From assembly GCA_032622095.1 (NCBI GenBank), contig CP136065.1, forward strand, positions 214,872,151 to 214,936,150: 64,000 nucleotides of DNA, given 5' to 3'. Made by a program: the position numbers and the translations under genes. Under the pieces are notes generated by a model, which worked only from the letters and a program-made list of their open reading frames with translations, made no database searches and had not been told where the DNA came from. How positions within the stretch are numbered: position 1 is the first letter of the stretch; every line of letters starts with the position of its first letter. The DNA comes from Siphonodentalium dalli (Eukaryota; Mollusca; Scaphopoda; Gadilida; Siphonodentaliidae). This document shows, piece by piece, positions 10,897 to 22,339 of the stretch.

Positions 10897-11082
10897 TTAG
10901 GCTCATGTTAACACAGGATCACATATTCTCAAAATAATTGTCTCCCTCAAGTTTGCCTCAACCATACTAGTATTTATATTTGATAGAACCTCAGTGAGAC
11001 CATGTTGAAAATTACCATCAATGCAGTTCCAGTGTTGACGCAACGCGGTCATGTTACTTCAAACCAGTTGCAATGTTCCTTA

Positions 11083-12109
11083 GGCCAAAGAAAAAAGATA
11101 CTATGTTTCCGTACATCGACCGACCCTAAAAATAACCCGCCGACCCTAAACTTTTTATTGATATTTTGAGAAAAAGTCAAAATTTTCGCAATTTTAATTT
11201 CCTGAGAGTGGATCTCCTGCCTGCTTTATGTCTTGTTTGGGACTTATGGAACACTATCAACAGACATGGTGGGTGTGTATCTGTATATATACATGTAAAG
11301 AGGTTATCACTGCATATATTAGGGGTACCGCTATTCTCAAAGTAATTGACCAGAAAAACGGGGTGATACCCCGGTCATGACCGCGGTGATACCGGTAATA
11401 AACGGTAGCGGTATCGAGACGGTCATGGCGTGGAGTTACGGTATTGGGCGATAATGATACCGTGGTCTTTTAGCGGGCACCGCATTAATTTTGTTGAATA
11501 CCGCGGTGATTTTCATGGAACTCTTTTAGGGGAGGTATTTACTCACACATACTTGTTCGCGTTAACAAGCGGTATCAGTACCGCGGTATTGGAGGATACC
11601 ATGGTATAGTACCGCCATATTAACGGGGTGACACCACGTTATTGGTGGTCAATTACTTTAAGTATAGCGGTATACATGTACTAGTAGCTACTGTTTCCAA
11701 AAACCAGGCATGCTCGGTGGGTGTACTGGCTACCCCCAGACAATGGGATGTAATCGTCACAATACATGTGCGGTATTATTGGTAAAATTCTTATAAAAAG
11801 TTAGTGACATCAATTTTGTACCAAGTTTATAGCCAAATTTATGAAAATGTGGTATTAGATATAATAAAAAACATACGTAAGCATGAAGTAAGTTTGATTT
11901 TTTTATCAATCTTAATGTATATTTCCACTGTGTTGATCAAGTAATACTTTCCCCATGGCACGGGTTGGCATTTTATGTCACTTTGGTCGAGGTAGTTCAA
12001 TATTTCTGCAGCTGGATAAAAAATATCAAAATAAAATAAAATAAAAAATTTCCCTACCTACCTACCCTAAATTTTTTTACCGGAAACATACAATCTTTTT
12101 TCTTTGGCC
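11083..12109. mobile_element. 1.03-kb TIR element with GGCCAAAGAAAAAAGAT termini
   Basis: The inverted termini GGCCAAAGAAAAAAGAT..TATGTTTCCG (11083) and its complement (ending 12109) enclose A/T-rich and CGACCCTAAA-type repeats and a nested element at 11326-11672. Flanks are TTA on the left and TTTA on the right, so the target duplication is uncertain. No transposase is encoded. Confidence 0.7.
11326..11672. mobile_element. Nested ~347-bp TIR element
   Basis: TACCGCTATTCTCAAAGTAA at the left pairs with an inverted copy ending at 11672. The interior is rich in GGTACCGCGGT-type words with many short palindromes. Flanking TA on both sides would fit a Tc1/mariner-type target. It sits inside the 11083-12109 element. 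Confidence 0.65.
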
Positions 12110-12148
12110 TTTAGCATGGTAATTCGTGAAAATAAATGTCAATGCAAC

Positions 12149-13089
12149 TTACTCTCAGGCTCCAAATAAAAGTGCAGGCCCAAATAATAGTGCGGGGGGG
12201 GGGAAATTCCATTGAAAGTTAATAAAAGTACAGACCCAAATAATAGTGCAGGGGGAACTCTGAGCAAAACATCAACTGTGGTTAACCAAATAATTTTTAT
12301 AGCAGGTTCAGGTATACGAGTCAACATGTAGTACAGGTACATGTATGTATCATGTGGTGTTTTTTTGGTTTGCCACATACTTGAATATGTACTACTCTTG
12401 AGTGCCTAATGTACGATTATTAAAATCGAGGTAAAATTCCCACCTGTACGATCGTTATTTGGTCCTGTACGTTTATTAAATTAACCAAAAGAAATAATTC
12501 ACCAATCTTAAATTGTGTTATTCATATAAGAAATGAACGGCGGTTTCAATGCGGTCATGGGGTTTTGACCGCGAGAAAAAATCAGCAAACTTCGGGGTTC
12601 ATGCAGAGTTTGCTGATTTTTTTAACGCGGTCAAAACCCATGACCACGTTGAATCCGCCGTTTATTATTTATATTTATATACTTAAATTCATTATGAACT
12701 AGGATTGTATGTCTTTCCCATTATTTATTCATCTATTTAAACAAACGCATGGAGTTCAGTTCAGACAGTTCGAATCCTTGTTTTTTGGAAAACCAAACAT
12801 TTTGAGAATCCGTTCATGGAGAACGGAAGAAACGCAATTTCACAGTAAAGTATAAACATATGACAAAATGTCTTGTTTAGCTAGTAACTAATGTAGACGT
12901 GTTGATCATTTTTACATCTGAATCATATAGAAATCTTGAATTTGTGCTGATTTAAATTTTCATAGCTTCAAAATATTAATAAACGTGCAGACCCAAATAA
13001 GCACTGTGCAGGGGGGGGGGATTTCCCAAGAAAAATAATAAACGTGGATGCAGCTGGTGCATGCATATTTATTTGGAGCCCAAGAGTAA
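12149..13089. mobile_element. ~940-bp TIR element with G-run subterminal repeats
   Basis: The left end (TTACTCTCAGGCTCCAAATA) and the right end (inverse of CTTGGGCTCCAAATAAA, to 13089) are inverted. Just inside each end is an AATA(A/G)..GTGCAGGGGGGG subterminal block at 12180-12260 and 12985-13020. A separate foldback occupies 12536-12662 within it. No coding region was recognised; the frame at 12139-12378 is incidental. Confidence 0.6.
12536..12662. repeat. Foldback palindrome, 127 bp
   Basis: Arms of about 55 bp starting AACGGCGG(T/A)TTCAA pair with each other with few mismatches and leave a small loop. It would extrude as a hairpin and is probably a tiny foldback element. Confidence 0.85.
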
Positions 13090-14193
13090 AGAGGTGGAGG
13101 TGAATGTTACATGTAAGTTGTTATTAACGAAATGGAACGATGCCTTTAATAGGTTCCACCAGCAATAAGTCGCGACTTCTTTATATTGGCTTGACAGATT
13201 GGTTTTTGTTGGCGTCATGCCTGTCGACCATTATGATGGCCACATATATTGTCATATAACAGCGATTTACGATCTGTCTTGTTGGCTCATAATATAAATT
13301 AAGAAAGTGGCCTTGTGTTCGTTCCTTGCGTAAAAAAATATTTTTTAGTACAAACGTCCTCATTGATTGTGTCCCTCGACTCCTTGTGTAATTGGTCAAG
13401 TAACTTACATGTATGTACATGTACAGACCACTCACAAATTTCTTAGAAAAGCGACCACATGTTCGAATCTACTTTGCGATTTTGGAGCAACGCATTTGTA
13501 AATGCGTTCATATTTTAACACATTTACCTTGATTTATTCACAAACAAATGTCTTGATGCAGGCCTTAAAATCCATCAGATTTTTGGCAATAATCAAAATG
13601 TTAGTGTTTCACTTTCTACAGGGAATCAAGACTTTTTACTAGAATCAAAATGAGAATCATGATTCTCAGATTCTGATTATAAAACAATTAATGTCAACAG
13701 TGTTTATTTATGTTTATTCCATTTTGAATGGAAAACTACATCATGAATGTCCGATTCCGAACATATACATGTACACCAGGAGTGGGAAAATAACACAGAA
13801 TTATTCAGATGTGAATTTAAATTAAACAAAATTATAACTAAAATTGCAAAATACACTATCGTATCGTTATTTGGGTGTTCATACTAGTATACTTTTTCGG
13901 CGCAATGATCGGTAATTTCAATGCGACTGCGATTATTCCCAATGCAGTGCATTTAATTTAAATGCTGTCATTAAGGCATTTACAAAGTGGCGTGACACAA
14001 TGCACCCTCAATGCATTTTAAATGCAACAACCGCATTTCATTGATCCACGTTGTAAAGGACATTTATTTTTAGAATACATGTATGTACGTGTATATAACC
14101 ACAAGAATAAAGAACAAATCAACTGTTTTTATTACTTTGTAAACCTCTGATGTTTCCCATACAGTATACATTTGTATATTATAAACCATGTTA
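13090..14193. other. Low-complexity, AATGCATT-rich region
   Basis: Short words such as AATGCATTT and AATGCGG recur at 13490-13510 and 13910-14050. GAATCATGATTCTC at 13650 is a short palindrome. No gene was seen; the minus frame at 13181-13435 has no family features. Confidence 0.45.
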
Positions 14194-14410
14194 CAGTAAT
14201 TCTAGAGCTAATTAATCGACTCCTTAACTACAGCAGAATTATGGGTAACTTTTCAGGATTTAGTCCGAAATATGGCTTGTTGCCATTCATCGGAAAGCTC
14301 TCACCGAGAGCTTTCCGATGAATGGCATCAACCCATATTTCCGACTAAATCCTGAAAAGTTACCCATAATTCTGCTGTAGTTAAGGAGTCGATTAATTAG
14401 AGCATTACTG
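14194..14410. mobile_element. CAGT-terminated foldback MITE, copy 1 (217 bp, almost entirely palindromic)
   Basis: Arms of over 100 bp beginning CAGTAAT..CTAATTAATCGACT are nearly perfect complements around 14302. TA flanks both ends. CAGT termini with TA targets fit the Tc1/mariner-pogo group. Related copies are at 15907-16071 and 23829-24032. Confidence 0.85.
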
Positions 14411-15906
14411 TATATCCTCTATAACTGTTTATTCAACATCACGTGCTGCAATCCATAAATGCGGTTCAGATTTCGATGTCCGGTTCAACATTATTATCAT
14501 ATGGTTTGATAGCAGAAATACTCAGTTTGGAATGTTATACCATACAAGTTTTACGAGTTGCTCTTGCTCAAGAATGGATAAATTTATAAACCTGATTTTT
14601 GGCGCATTAGTTAGAATTATATTTTTGCACAAGAACACACCACAACTATCGAACTGGACATCAAAAGCAGAACCGGATTGTATCGATTGCATAAACATAA
14701 GAAGTTGGTCACTGACCGACAATTGCTATTCTCTGGTGTGGTTTATAGGACTACCATACGCAATGCCGACTTAAAAATAAAAATTCACATAAACATCGCA
14801 TGAAGCGGTCTATCCACAAACTCAGGTATTCGGTAATTCCAAATGTATGAACTATCACCATGATATCCCGGTATATCATTGTCAGGACTGTTTGTACAAA
14901 AGGTTGTTATTCTACTATGCATAATTTTGCTATATCATTGTACTCGGACTGTATTGCAATGTAATATATCAGTACATGTACCGGTATACTGGGTGCACAT
15001 TATATACATGTAGGCCTACTTTCACTTTAGTACATGTATGTGTCATAAAAGACTCATGTTGTTAAATTGAAAAAAAACATGTGTGAAAACAGAGAGAATA
15101 CATGTACATGTGCCGGTACTATATACCTCTTTGTGTGCTGTACTACCGGTACTATTCATGTACATGTACTACACTACAATAAGAGAAATTTTAATTGATT
15201 CTGCTGCCCTTGTGCCACAGGCCTCAAACACGCCAAACAAGTATCTGTAGCCAGGCCCACCAGTACCAGGCTACTAGTAAATGAAGTACTGAAAGTGTCA
15301 CATCATTAATCGAGCCCAATCTTAGTTATACTAGTCTCTTGTGTAGTTTGGGTTACTATTAATAAGATATTTAATGAATGTTTGGCATGTATGGTAGCAT
15401 TCTTACCTGGATCAACATATGCCATGCACAACGCTGGTCATCATATCATCACCGCTGTTGGCAGTAAACCGCTCATCGGGCTATAACAGTTAGAGTTTTC
15501 CATACCAGGGCTAATCTAATCAGTTAAAATTAGTCATTTTAGAGGGAATACCAACCAGTGGAAGACGTACAAAAAGTCATGTATATTCAGATATCAGTTT
15601 TCGAGAAAAAACCCATCTTAGTCGAGCGGACTTAGAATATCGGGGTAAACTTAAATTTCATTCAGCAACACTTTCACAGCAGAATATAAAAATAGTACAT
15701 TATAATCACTTACAGTACATGTACATGTAGCCCAAGTGCAGTGCTAGCCTATATTATATACTACCAAAACTTTTGGTCAGTTTCTCGATGACTGACACTT
15801 GTAAACGCTTGAACGGGTACTATATAGTACATGTACATGTGTACCGTATGTGAATTAAAGATCTTATTAGTGACACAACAGGAGGCTAGACATACATTTG
15901 TAACTA
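14411..15906. other. ACATGTAC-rich sequence
   Basis: Many ACATGTACATGT, CCGGTAC and ACTAGTA words occur near 14980, 15100-15170, 15716 and 15826. The block AAAATTCACATAAACATCGC at about 14782 recurs inverted near 16990, suggesting another degraded inverted-repeat element between them. No gene was recognised. Confidence 0.45.
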
Positions 15907-16071
15907 CAGTAATGCTCTAATTAATCGACTCCTTAACCACAGCAGAATTACGGGTATTAAACTCGGGGAGAGCTTTCCGATGAATGGCAACAAGCCATAT
16001 ATCCGACTAAATCCTGAAAGTTACACATAATTCTGCTGTGGTTAAGGGGTCGATTTCTTAGGGCACTACTG
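15907..16071. mobile_element. CAGT-terminated MITE, copy 2 (165 bp)
   Basis: CAGTAATGCTCTAATTAATC begins the element and an inverted end (CACTACTG) closes it. TA flanks both sides. It is an internally deleted relative of the 217-bp palindrome at 14194-14410. Confidence 0.85.
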
Positions 16072-16490
16072 TATCTGTTTTAGTGCACATCAAATGTATT
16101 TGTTGTCTTTCCTCTTGTAATTTGTCTTTGGTTGTGTTCGCCATTTCGATGGACAACTACATGTACTGACATCAAATGACTGAAATGAGTCAAAATTTAG
16201 CAGTGCAGCCAATTATATAGATAAACAGAATTAAATAGCATCCAAATTCCAAATGAGCATAAATGATAAAACAAACTTTATTGAGCACTCTTTTAATACT
16301 AGTAATTACAGCTACAATGAAAGCACCTAATAAAAATTCTAAGTTTGGTAAAACTGTCTGTATACAAAGTTTATCTGGCCGTGATGAATAAAACCTATAA
16401 ATGGGATCATATACATGTATGTTAGATATCATTACATGATTATTTGAAAAAACATATCCGTATGGAAAACAAACTATTTTACCACTGGCC

Positions 16491-16612
16491 AAGTGGTCCT
16501 GCTAATATGCTATGATGCTGGTGGTCCTGCTGAATTGCTATGATGCGGGTAGTGCAATTCATAGCAATTAAGCAGGACCCAACCGCATCATAGCACATTA
16601 GCAGGAACACTT
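16491..16612. repeat. Foldback palindrome, 122 bp
   Basis: The left arm, AAGTGGTCCTGCTAATATGC, pairs with an inverted arm ending at 16612. An inner GGTCCTGCT..TTGCTATGATG segment is also mirrored. Likely a hairpin-forming MITE. Confidence 0.8.
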
Positions 16613-17216
16613 GAACAGGGTATATTTACAGTGTCAAATCGAATGGGCATCTTTTAACAATATTTTTGAACAATTTCCTAGAAGTGTTCGAAAATTGAGA
16701 ACTGAATTTAAAAATTTTTTTATGAGGTTTCGATTGAAAAATTTCTAACTTAGCTCATCAGGATTAACATTGTCGCACAGCTATATTCTCTTTCCCAACA
16801 AAGTGTATAGAACATACATGTAAAATTACAGCTATGCTTTAATTAATCAACTCGCCTTATATTACTCGGGTATTACTGCAGTATTCAGGCGTGTTCATGC
16901 GATCAACCGCAGTCAGTTATACCGCCGCAGAATGTGGTCCACCTCACATTTGCAGTTAGGCTGTATTTTTCATGCGATGTTTATGTGAATTTTGTTTTAA
17001 AGTTGACATTGTAATCACACCAGAATTTTTTTTTATTGTTTCAAAATGTCTAGATGGAATTCAGAATTTTTGTGGTAAAAACAATTAACTTGGTTATCAC
17101 AGTTAACACATATTACTGTGGTAAGATTACCAGCGGATACCGCATGTCAACAGGGACTGCATGCTCTAACTAATTATCAGGTTTAACATGTTTATACTGG
17201 ATACAGTTCATTTTAA

Positions 17217-18148
17217 AGGTACTCAATCCGGTTCGATGATACCCATATAATCAGATTCCAACATCATACATTTGTATTTAGAAAGGCTGCTTCAGTTACG
17301 TTATCAGAATTGATTAATTGCCCTAAAATAATGCTAACCACTGTCAACTAAAGTATACAATTGCCTGACATATGTTATTTATCAACATGTTGTTCTACAA
17401 AATTTGGCCTTATTATCAACAGAAAGCCTCTTGATTTTAGAGTTATCCATCTTCATCTGAAATTTGGTCCGAGACCGTGGGCCACTATTAATTCTTGATC
17501 GTGAAAAATAGTATATTTCAAAAATTTATATCTAATAACTCTGAGCTTTGATAGGTGGTGGGTTCCTCGACTCGTACCAAATATCTTTTACCCCCTAAGT
17601 CCAAATAAAGAGTAATGTGCGAGCATTAATTCAGGGGGCCCTTAATCAGATTATGCATCTTTAAATTCAAATACAGTTTAAAGATGCATAATCCGATTAA
17701 GTGCCCCTCATTTGCTATTTACATATACATGTATATGGAATCGGGGGGGGGTAAAAATATTTTAATCAAGTCGAGGGACCCACCTACATGTATCAAAGCT
17801 CAGAGTTATTAGATATCAATTTTTGAAATTTTAATATTTATCACCATCGATACTTAATAGTGGCCCAGAAAAATTTGACGAGCCGACGGTCTCAGACCAA
17901 ATTGCGGATGAAGATGGATAACTCTAACATGAAGAGGCTTTGTGTTGATAATAAGGTCAAACTTCGTCGAACAGCATGTTGATAAATATAACGTATCAGG
18001 CGATTTTATACTATACATGTAGTTGACAGTGGTTAGCATTATTTTTGGGCAATTAATCGATTCTGATATTACTGAAGCAGCATTTCTAAAAAAAATGTTG
18101 TTGTTGGAATCTAATTATATGGGGACCATCGAATCTGATTGAGCACCT
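17217..18148. mobile_element. 932-bp foldback element with TTAA target duplication
   Basis: Two arms of ~450 bp are inverted copies around 17672, diverged but alignable throughout. Examples are GAGTTATCCATCTTCATC on the left against its complement near 17910, and the central TTTAAAGATGCATAATC. The ends AGGT(A/G)CTCAATC are flanked by TTAA at 17213-17216 and 18149-18152. A TTAA target fits a piggyBac-type transposase in trans. Part of the right arm has short insertions. The minus frame at 17854-18039 lies in the arm and is not a gene. Confidence 0.8.
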
Positions 18149-18182
18149 TTAATAGTTAGCTATATGAGTTATATACACATAA

Positions 18183-18572
18183 GGCGACACCAATTTTTAA
18201 GTCCGGTTTACGAACACCTCCTACAACTTTTTTTCCATTTCATGAAATTTTTTTTTAATTTTTTGTCCCAATTTTTTTTTACACGCGTACTGATTTTCAT
18301 GTGCTGTCGCATCCGGTTCTGCTTATGATCATTTGCAGATCCATATTTTCATGTATTTCATGACAAGAAATGTCTTGTTTGGTTCAGAATTTCATTCGAA
18401 AAGTTTTTTTTCACAATTTTTGTAAAATTTATGTAAAATTTCAAGATTTACTTGATATAAATTGGGGGGGACAATTTTTTTTATTTTTATTTTTTTCCCC
18501 TCCTGCATCTACTTTTTTTCTCCCCACATCAGCCCACATGTTCGTAAACCAGACTTAAAAATTGGTGTCGCC
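18183..18572 (+). mobile_element. Harbinger-like MITE, copy 2 (390 bp)
   Basis: It has the same termini and interior as 10508-10896, in reverse orientation, and is flanked by TAA on both sides (18180-18182 and 18573-18575). The start is GGCGACACCAATTTTTAAG; copy 1 has A for the first G. It inserted only ~30 bp from the TTAA foldback. Confidence 0.87.
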
Positions 18573-18599
18573 TAATAGACATTTAAACTTTGAAAATTG

Positions 18600-18830
18600 T
18601 AGGTTTCCGGATGATAACTTCAGTTTGTGTGATCATATCTGAACCAAATGTGGTATGTAAGTTTATCAGACCAAAATACAGGTCAAGTTCGAATATAGGT
18701 GTGCTCCGCTCATTTTTGCGAGAGTTATGGCCCTTTTTCGACTTAGAATCGTGTTAATTTCTGGTTTCCGCATCATAATTTTAGTTTGTGTGATCAAATC
18801 TGAATCAAATTTGGTATGATAGTTTATTAT
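18600..18830. repeat. Two-unit ~160-bp repeat
   Basis: GGTTTCCG(G/C)AT(G/C)ATAA followed by CAGTTTGTGTGATCA(T/A)ATCTG occurs at about 18602 and again at about 18761. Typical dispersed invertebrate repeat; no coding potential. Confidence 0.6.
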
Positions 18831-20159
18831 CCACCATTTCATGGGACACTGGTTGGATTGTTCTGAAATGTAGTATCGGATTTAGGGGACCTTGATATAT
18901 TTTTCAGACAAGCTGATGCCCCAAAGAAGCCACTTTTTCTCACATTTGCTGAAATAGTATCCAAAACATCAACATATCAAGAGCCATTAGACTGAATTAG
19001 ATAAAAATATATCACTTGGGTCTGTTTAAGCTGGAAAATACTCAAATTTTTTATAATTTTCTGCTATTATATCTGCATACTAGCCTTTTTGCTGAATCGT
19101 GAATGCCGGTTATATTGCCGTGTGAAATCCTAGTACCAGATAACATTGGGTATGTACATGTATATAGCATACCACCTGAAAATGGCTTGAATATCACATA
19201 CCAAAGCGGGGTGGGGGTGTGTGTGACACCCTCCTTGATCATAGTCTGTATTCTACAGGGTATGTTAACTGTTTCGAGTTGGTGCAATTAATGTGATTGT
19301 TTAATCTCTACCATCTGAAATCTATTTATAGCATATTTTGCTATCTGATCAATATTGCTACTTAGTACTGATATAAAACAGGATAAAGATGGTGTGTCTC
19401 TTTCCCGAATGTTCTGTTTACATGTACATTTGGGGGTTTATGAGTCAAATAATATCAGACAACATGTCCTTCTAACACTAAGAAATAATATGTTCTTATG
19501 AACCAGGACAAAATATGACTATTTCTGGAGCATTACAGCACATTATTACAAATCTATATTTGTAAGCAGTAAGATAATGACAGGAAACATGTCCTCAGAC
19601 TAAGAAATAATTTTTTGGTGTGTATTTCACACCACAGCTCATGTGTATACTCACATTAGTTTATGTCATTCAAAGGGAGAAACCCATTTAGAAAGTTTAA
19701 ATGAGACAAAACTACCTCACTGTAGATGTAGTTGCAAGGTACAACATGTACATGTATTCTGGTAAATGACATTGGAACTAAAATAATGATTTTTGTGTCC
19801 ACCGGTATGTCATGTACCGGTACTAGTATACATTGCAACTACATGTACATGTAACTTGCCTAACATACCATATACATGTATGAAGAGGGACTTTGCAAGT
19901 GTTTTTTAATCAAAATTTTAACCCAACTCTTGTTGTCAGTAAGTTTTAACCCATGCAGTTTAATGAGTTTATATATTTATATATTACATGTGTTTCTATA
20001 CATGTATTTTATCTTTAGTTAGTTTGTTGTCCTTGAATAAACTTGTATTGCTGCACAATCAGTTTCCTTAATGTTCTATTATACTAAAACAACTCCATTG
20101 ATAACAATACCCCTGCATCCCATCAAAATCTACTTCATTGCCATCCTCATCATTTCACT
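18831..20159. other. Non-coding, ACATGTAC/ACCGGTA-rich
   Basis: No genes were recognised. Palindromic words such as GTACATGTA and CCGGTACTAGTA recur at 19150, 19745 and 19815-19850. The frames at 19051-19291 overlap on both strands and are not supported. Confidence 0.45.
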
Positions 20160-20169
20160 TTGGTATCCC

Positions 20170-20860
20170 CACCCAGCTGTACCTTGGTGTTATTCACCCA
20201 GGTGTTCCTTGGTGTTTCCTACCCATGTGTACCTTGGTGTTTTCTTACCCAGGTGTACCTTGGTGTTTTCTTACCCAGGTGTACCTTGGTGTTTTCTTAC
20301 CCAGGTGTACCTTGGTGTTTTCCTGCCCAGGTGTACCTTGGTGTTTCCTTACCTGGGTGTACCTTGGGGTTTTCTAACCCAGGTGCATCTCAATGGGAAA
20401 TCCACCTGGGTAAGAAAACACCAAGGTACACCGGCGTAAAAAAAAACACCAAGGTATACCTGGGTTGGAAACATCAAGGTACACCTGGGTGGGGAACACC
20501 CAGGTAGGAAACACCAGGGTACACCTGGGTGAATAACACCAAGGTACACCTGGGTGGGAAACACCCAGGTAGGAAACACCAGGGTACACCTGGGTGAATA
20601 ACACCAAGGTACACCTGGGTGGGAAACACCCAGGTAGGAAACACCAGGGTACACCTGGGTGAATAACACCAAGGTAACCTGGATGGGAAACACCCAGGTA
20701 GGAAACACCAGGGTACACCTGGGTAAATAACACCATGGTACACCTGGGTGGGGAAACACCCAGGTAGGAAACACCAGGGTAGACCTGGGTGGGAAACACC
20801 CAGGTAGGGTACACCTGGGTGTGGTCACCTGGGTAATTACACCCAGGTTTACCCATACCA
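20170..20860. repeat. Inverted minisatellite: 27-bp units, then 65-bp higher-order units in reverse
   Basis: About eight head-to-tail copies of a 27-bp unit (ACCCAGGTGTACCTTGGTG plus spacer) run to ~20390. The sequence then flips and the inverse unit continues to ~20860. In the right half, four larger units of 65 bp are visible, since GAATAACACC recurs at 20531, 20596 and 20661. The whole region can fold back on itself. Frames of up to 160 codons on both strands (VYLGVF/PGVPWCF repeats) are pure repeat translation. Confidence 0.93.
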
Positions 20861-20869
20861 GGGTTTTTA

Positions 20870-21012
20870 TCCAGTTTCAGGTGGGTAAATCATGGTAAAA
20901 CCCAGGTTTCGCGGGGTCTTGATGGTTGGTGGATGTCTTGGTAGATAGATTTTTACCTGGGTTTCGGCCCAAAAAACCTGGGTGGATTTACCCAGGTACA
21001 TTTTTATATGGG
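20870..21012. mobile_element. ACCCAGGT-family element, right terminus
   Basis: It ends with the exact inverse of the 28 bp at 6396-6423, closing ..TTTTTATATGGG at 21012. The interior shows ACCTGGGT words as at 6400-6690. It probably forms the right end of an element containing the adjacent minisatellite. Confidence 0.6.
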
Positions 21013-21600
21013 AACCTCCGAATATTAACTGGCGCTAATATTGACATTCTCCTCTGAAGAAACTGAGAAAGCAATTTCGGTGAACTGAGACAGATTCAAA
21101 TGTCGTTGAGTGCAGCGGGGTTACATTTTACCTGCATGACAGTATTGACTATTGTGAATTACAAAAGACAGATACTTCAATTTCACAAATTTATAAACTG
21201 CCCAATTTTACTCACTTAAGAGTCAACCACTGGTGACAAGGATTACGAGACATACATGTACTAGTACCGGTACAATTCTTTAGAAATTAGTCGGAGTTAT
21301 GACGTCAAAGATCAGTGATGACATGAGTTGTCACTGTTGGCTACAACGTACAAGTACAGGTCTGTGCAGAGGACGTTGGATCATATTCTTCAATTGTCAT
21401 CGAAACGTCATTTGAGAACCATGTCGCCATGTTACGGAGTCTGCTATTCTTTAAATTTGATCGAAACGCCTGTGACGCTGTGATATTGTTCTGATACCGT
21501 ATATTTATGGAATGGCGGATAATATCGGAGATACGGATCCAATTCTGGGAAACACGTTATCACTTAATCAAGCGCAAGCTTTTGGTACTATATGTACATG
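21013..21600. other. No feature recognised
   Basis: Sequence between two elements. Only scattered palindromic words were seen (ACTAGTACCGGTAC near 21258). Confidence 0.4.
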
Positions 21601-22130
21601 TACTACGGTTAAGCTCTAATTAATCACCCCCTTTAACAAGGTTGTAGGGCGTTAATGACACCGGTTATACCATATGTCCCACCGTACAACCAGTCAAGTG
21701 GGTGATACGGTATGTGGCAACCGCAGGTTATCTTTCTACAGTACTATTAATATTTTGCGACCAATGTCGCGTTAATTTTTCACATGGCCAACTTCAACCT
21801 TGTAAACACCCAATCCAGCATTTCATCAGTGTCATGCACCATGTCAACTATACACAAAACCTTATTTCAATTAATAATTTGTTTACTGTTCAATGGAACA
21901 TTCAATAATGGTCACTGACCGACATTCGCAACTAATAGTACTAGTACCAATGCGGCGTCAAGCCATGCCAGAAATATACACTATGCACATGGTGGTTATA
22001 ATGCTGACTTTAAAACGGTTCGAAGGTACCGTAGGCCATGGTAGGATTAATCAATGTTAATAGCATCAACAATGTGGTAATATCGGTGACCAATATGGTT
22101 GGGGGGGGGGTCAATTAGAGCTTAGTAGTA
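21601..22130. mobile_element. ~530-bp TIR element related to the CTCTAATTAATC family
   Basis: The left end TACTACGG(TT)AAGCTCTAAT and the right end, inverse of TACTACTAAGCTCTAATTG, are paired. Both are followed by C/G runs. The terminal word CTCTAATTAATC is shared with the CAGT MITEs. The frame at 21702-21908 lies inside and has no recognisable domain. Confidence 0.65.
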
Positions 22131-22339
22131 TAAATACATGTACATGTAGAACATTCCAATGTCTACAAAACTTCTACATTATATGGCTCTGGTGATCAGG
22201 CAATGACATTGACAATTTGACATGTTGACACACAGATGTGAATGGAGAATAATTTTTTAACTCCATGGTTGTACCAAACTTTATCATGCCGGTATATTAA
22301 ATACATTAAACTCTCTTTGTGTTATCTTAGCTTTTGTTC

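Noticed and set aside
10640-10906. 88-codon minus frame
   Set aside because: It lies inside the Harbinger-like MITE; the sister copy at 18183-18572 does not keep the frame.
20071-20856. Long overlapping frames (up to 160 codons) rich in VYLGVF, PGVPWC
   Set aside because: They are direct translations of the ACCCAGGT minisatellite on both strands and in several frames.
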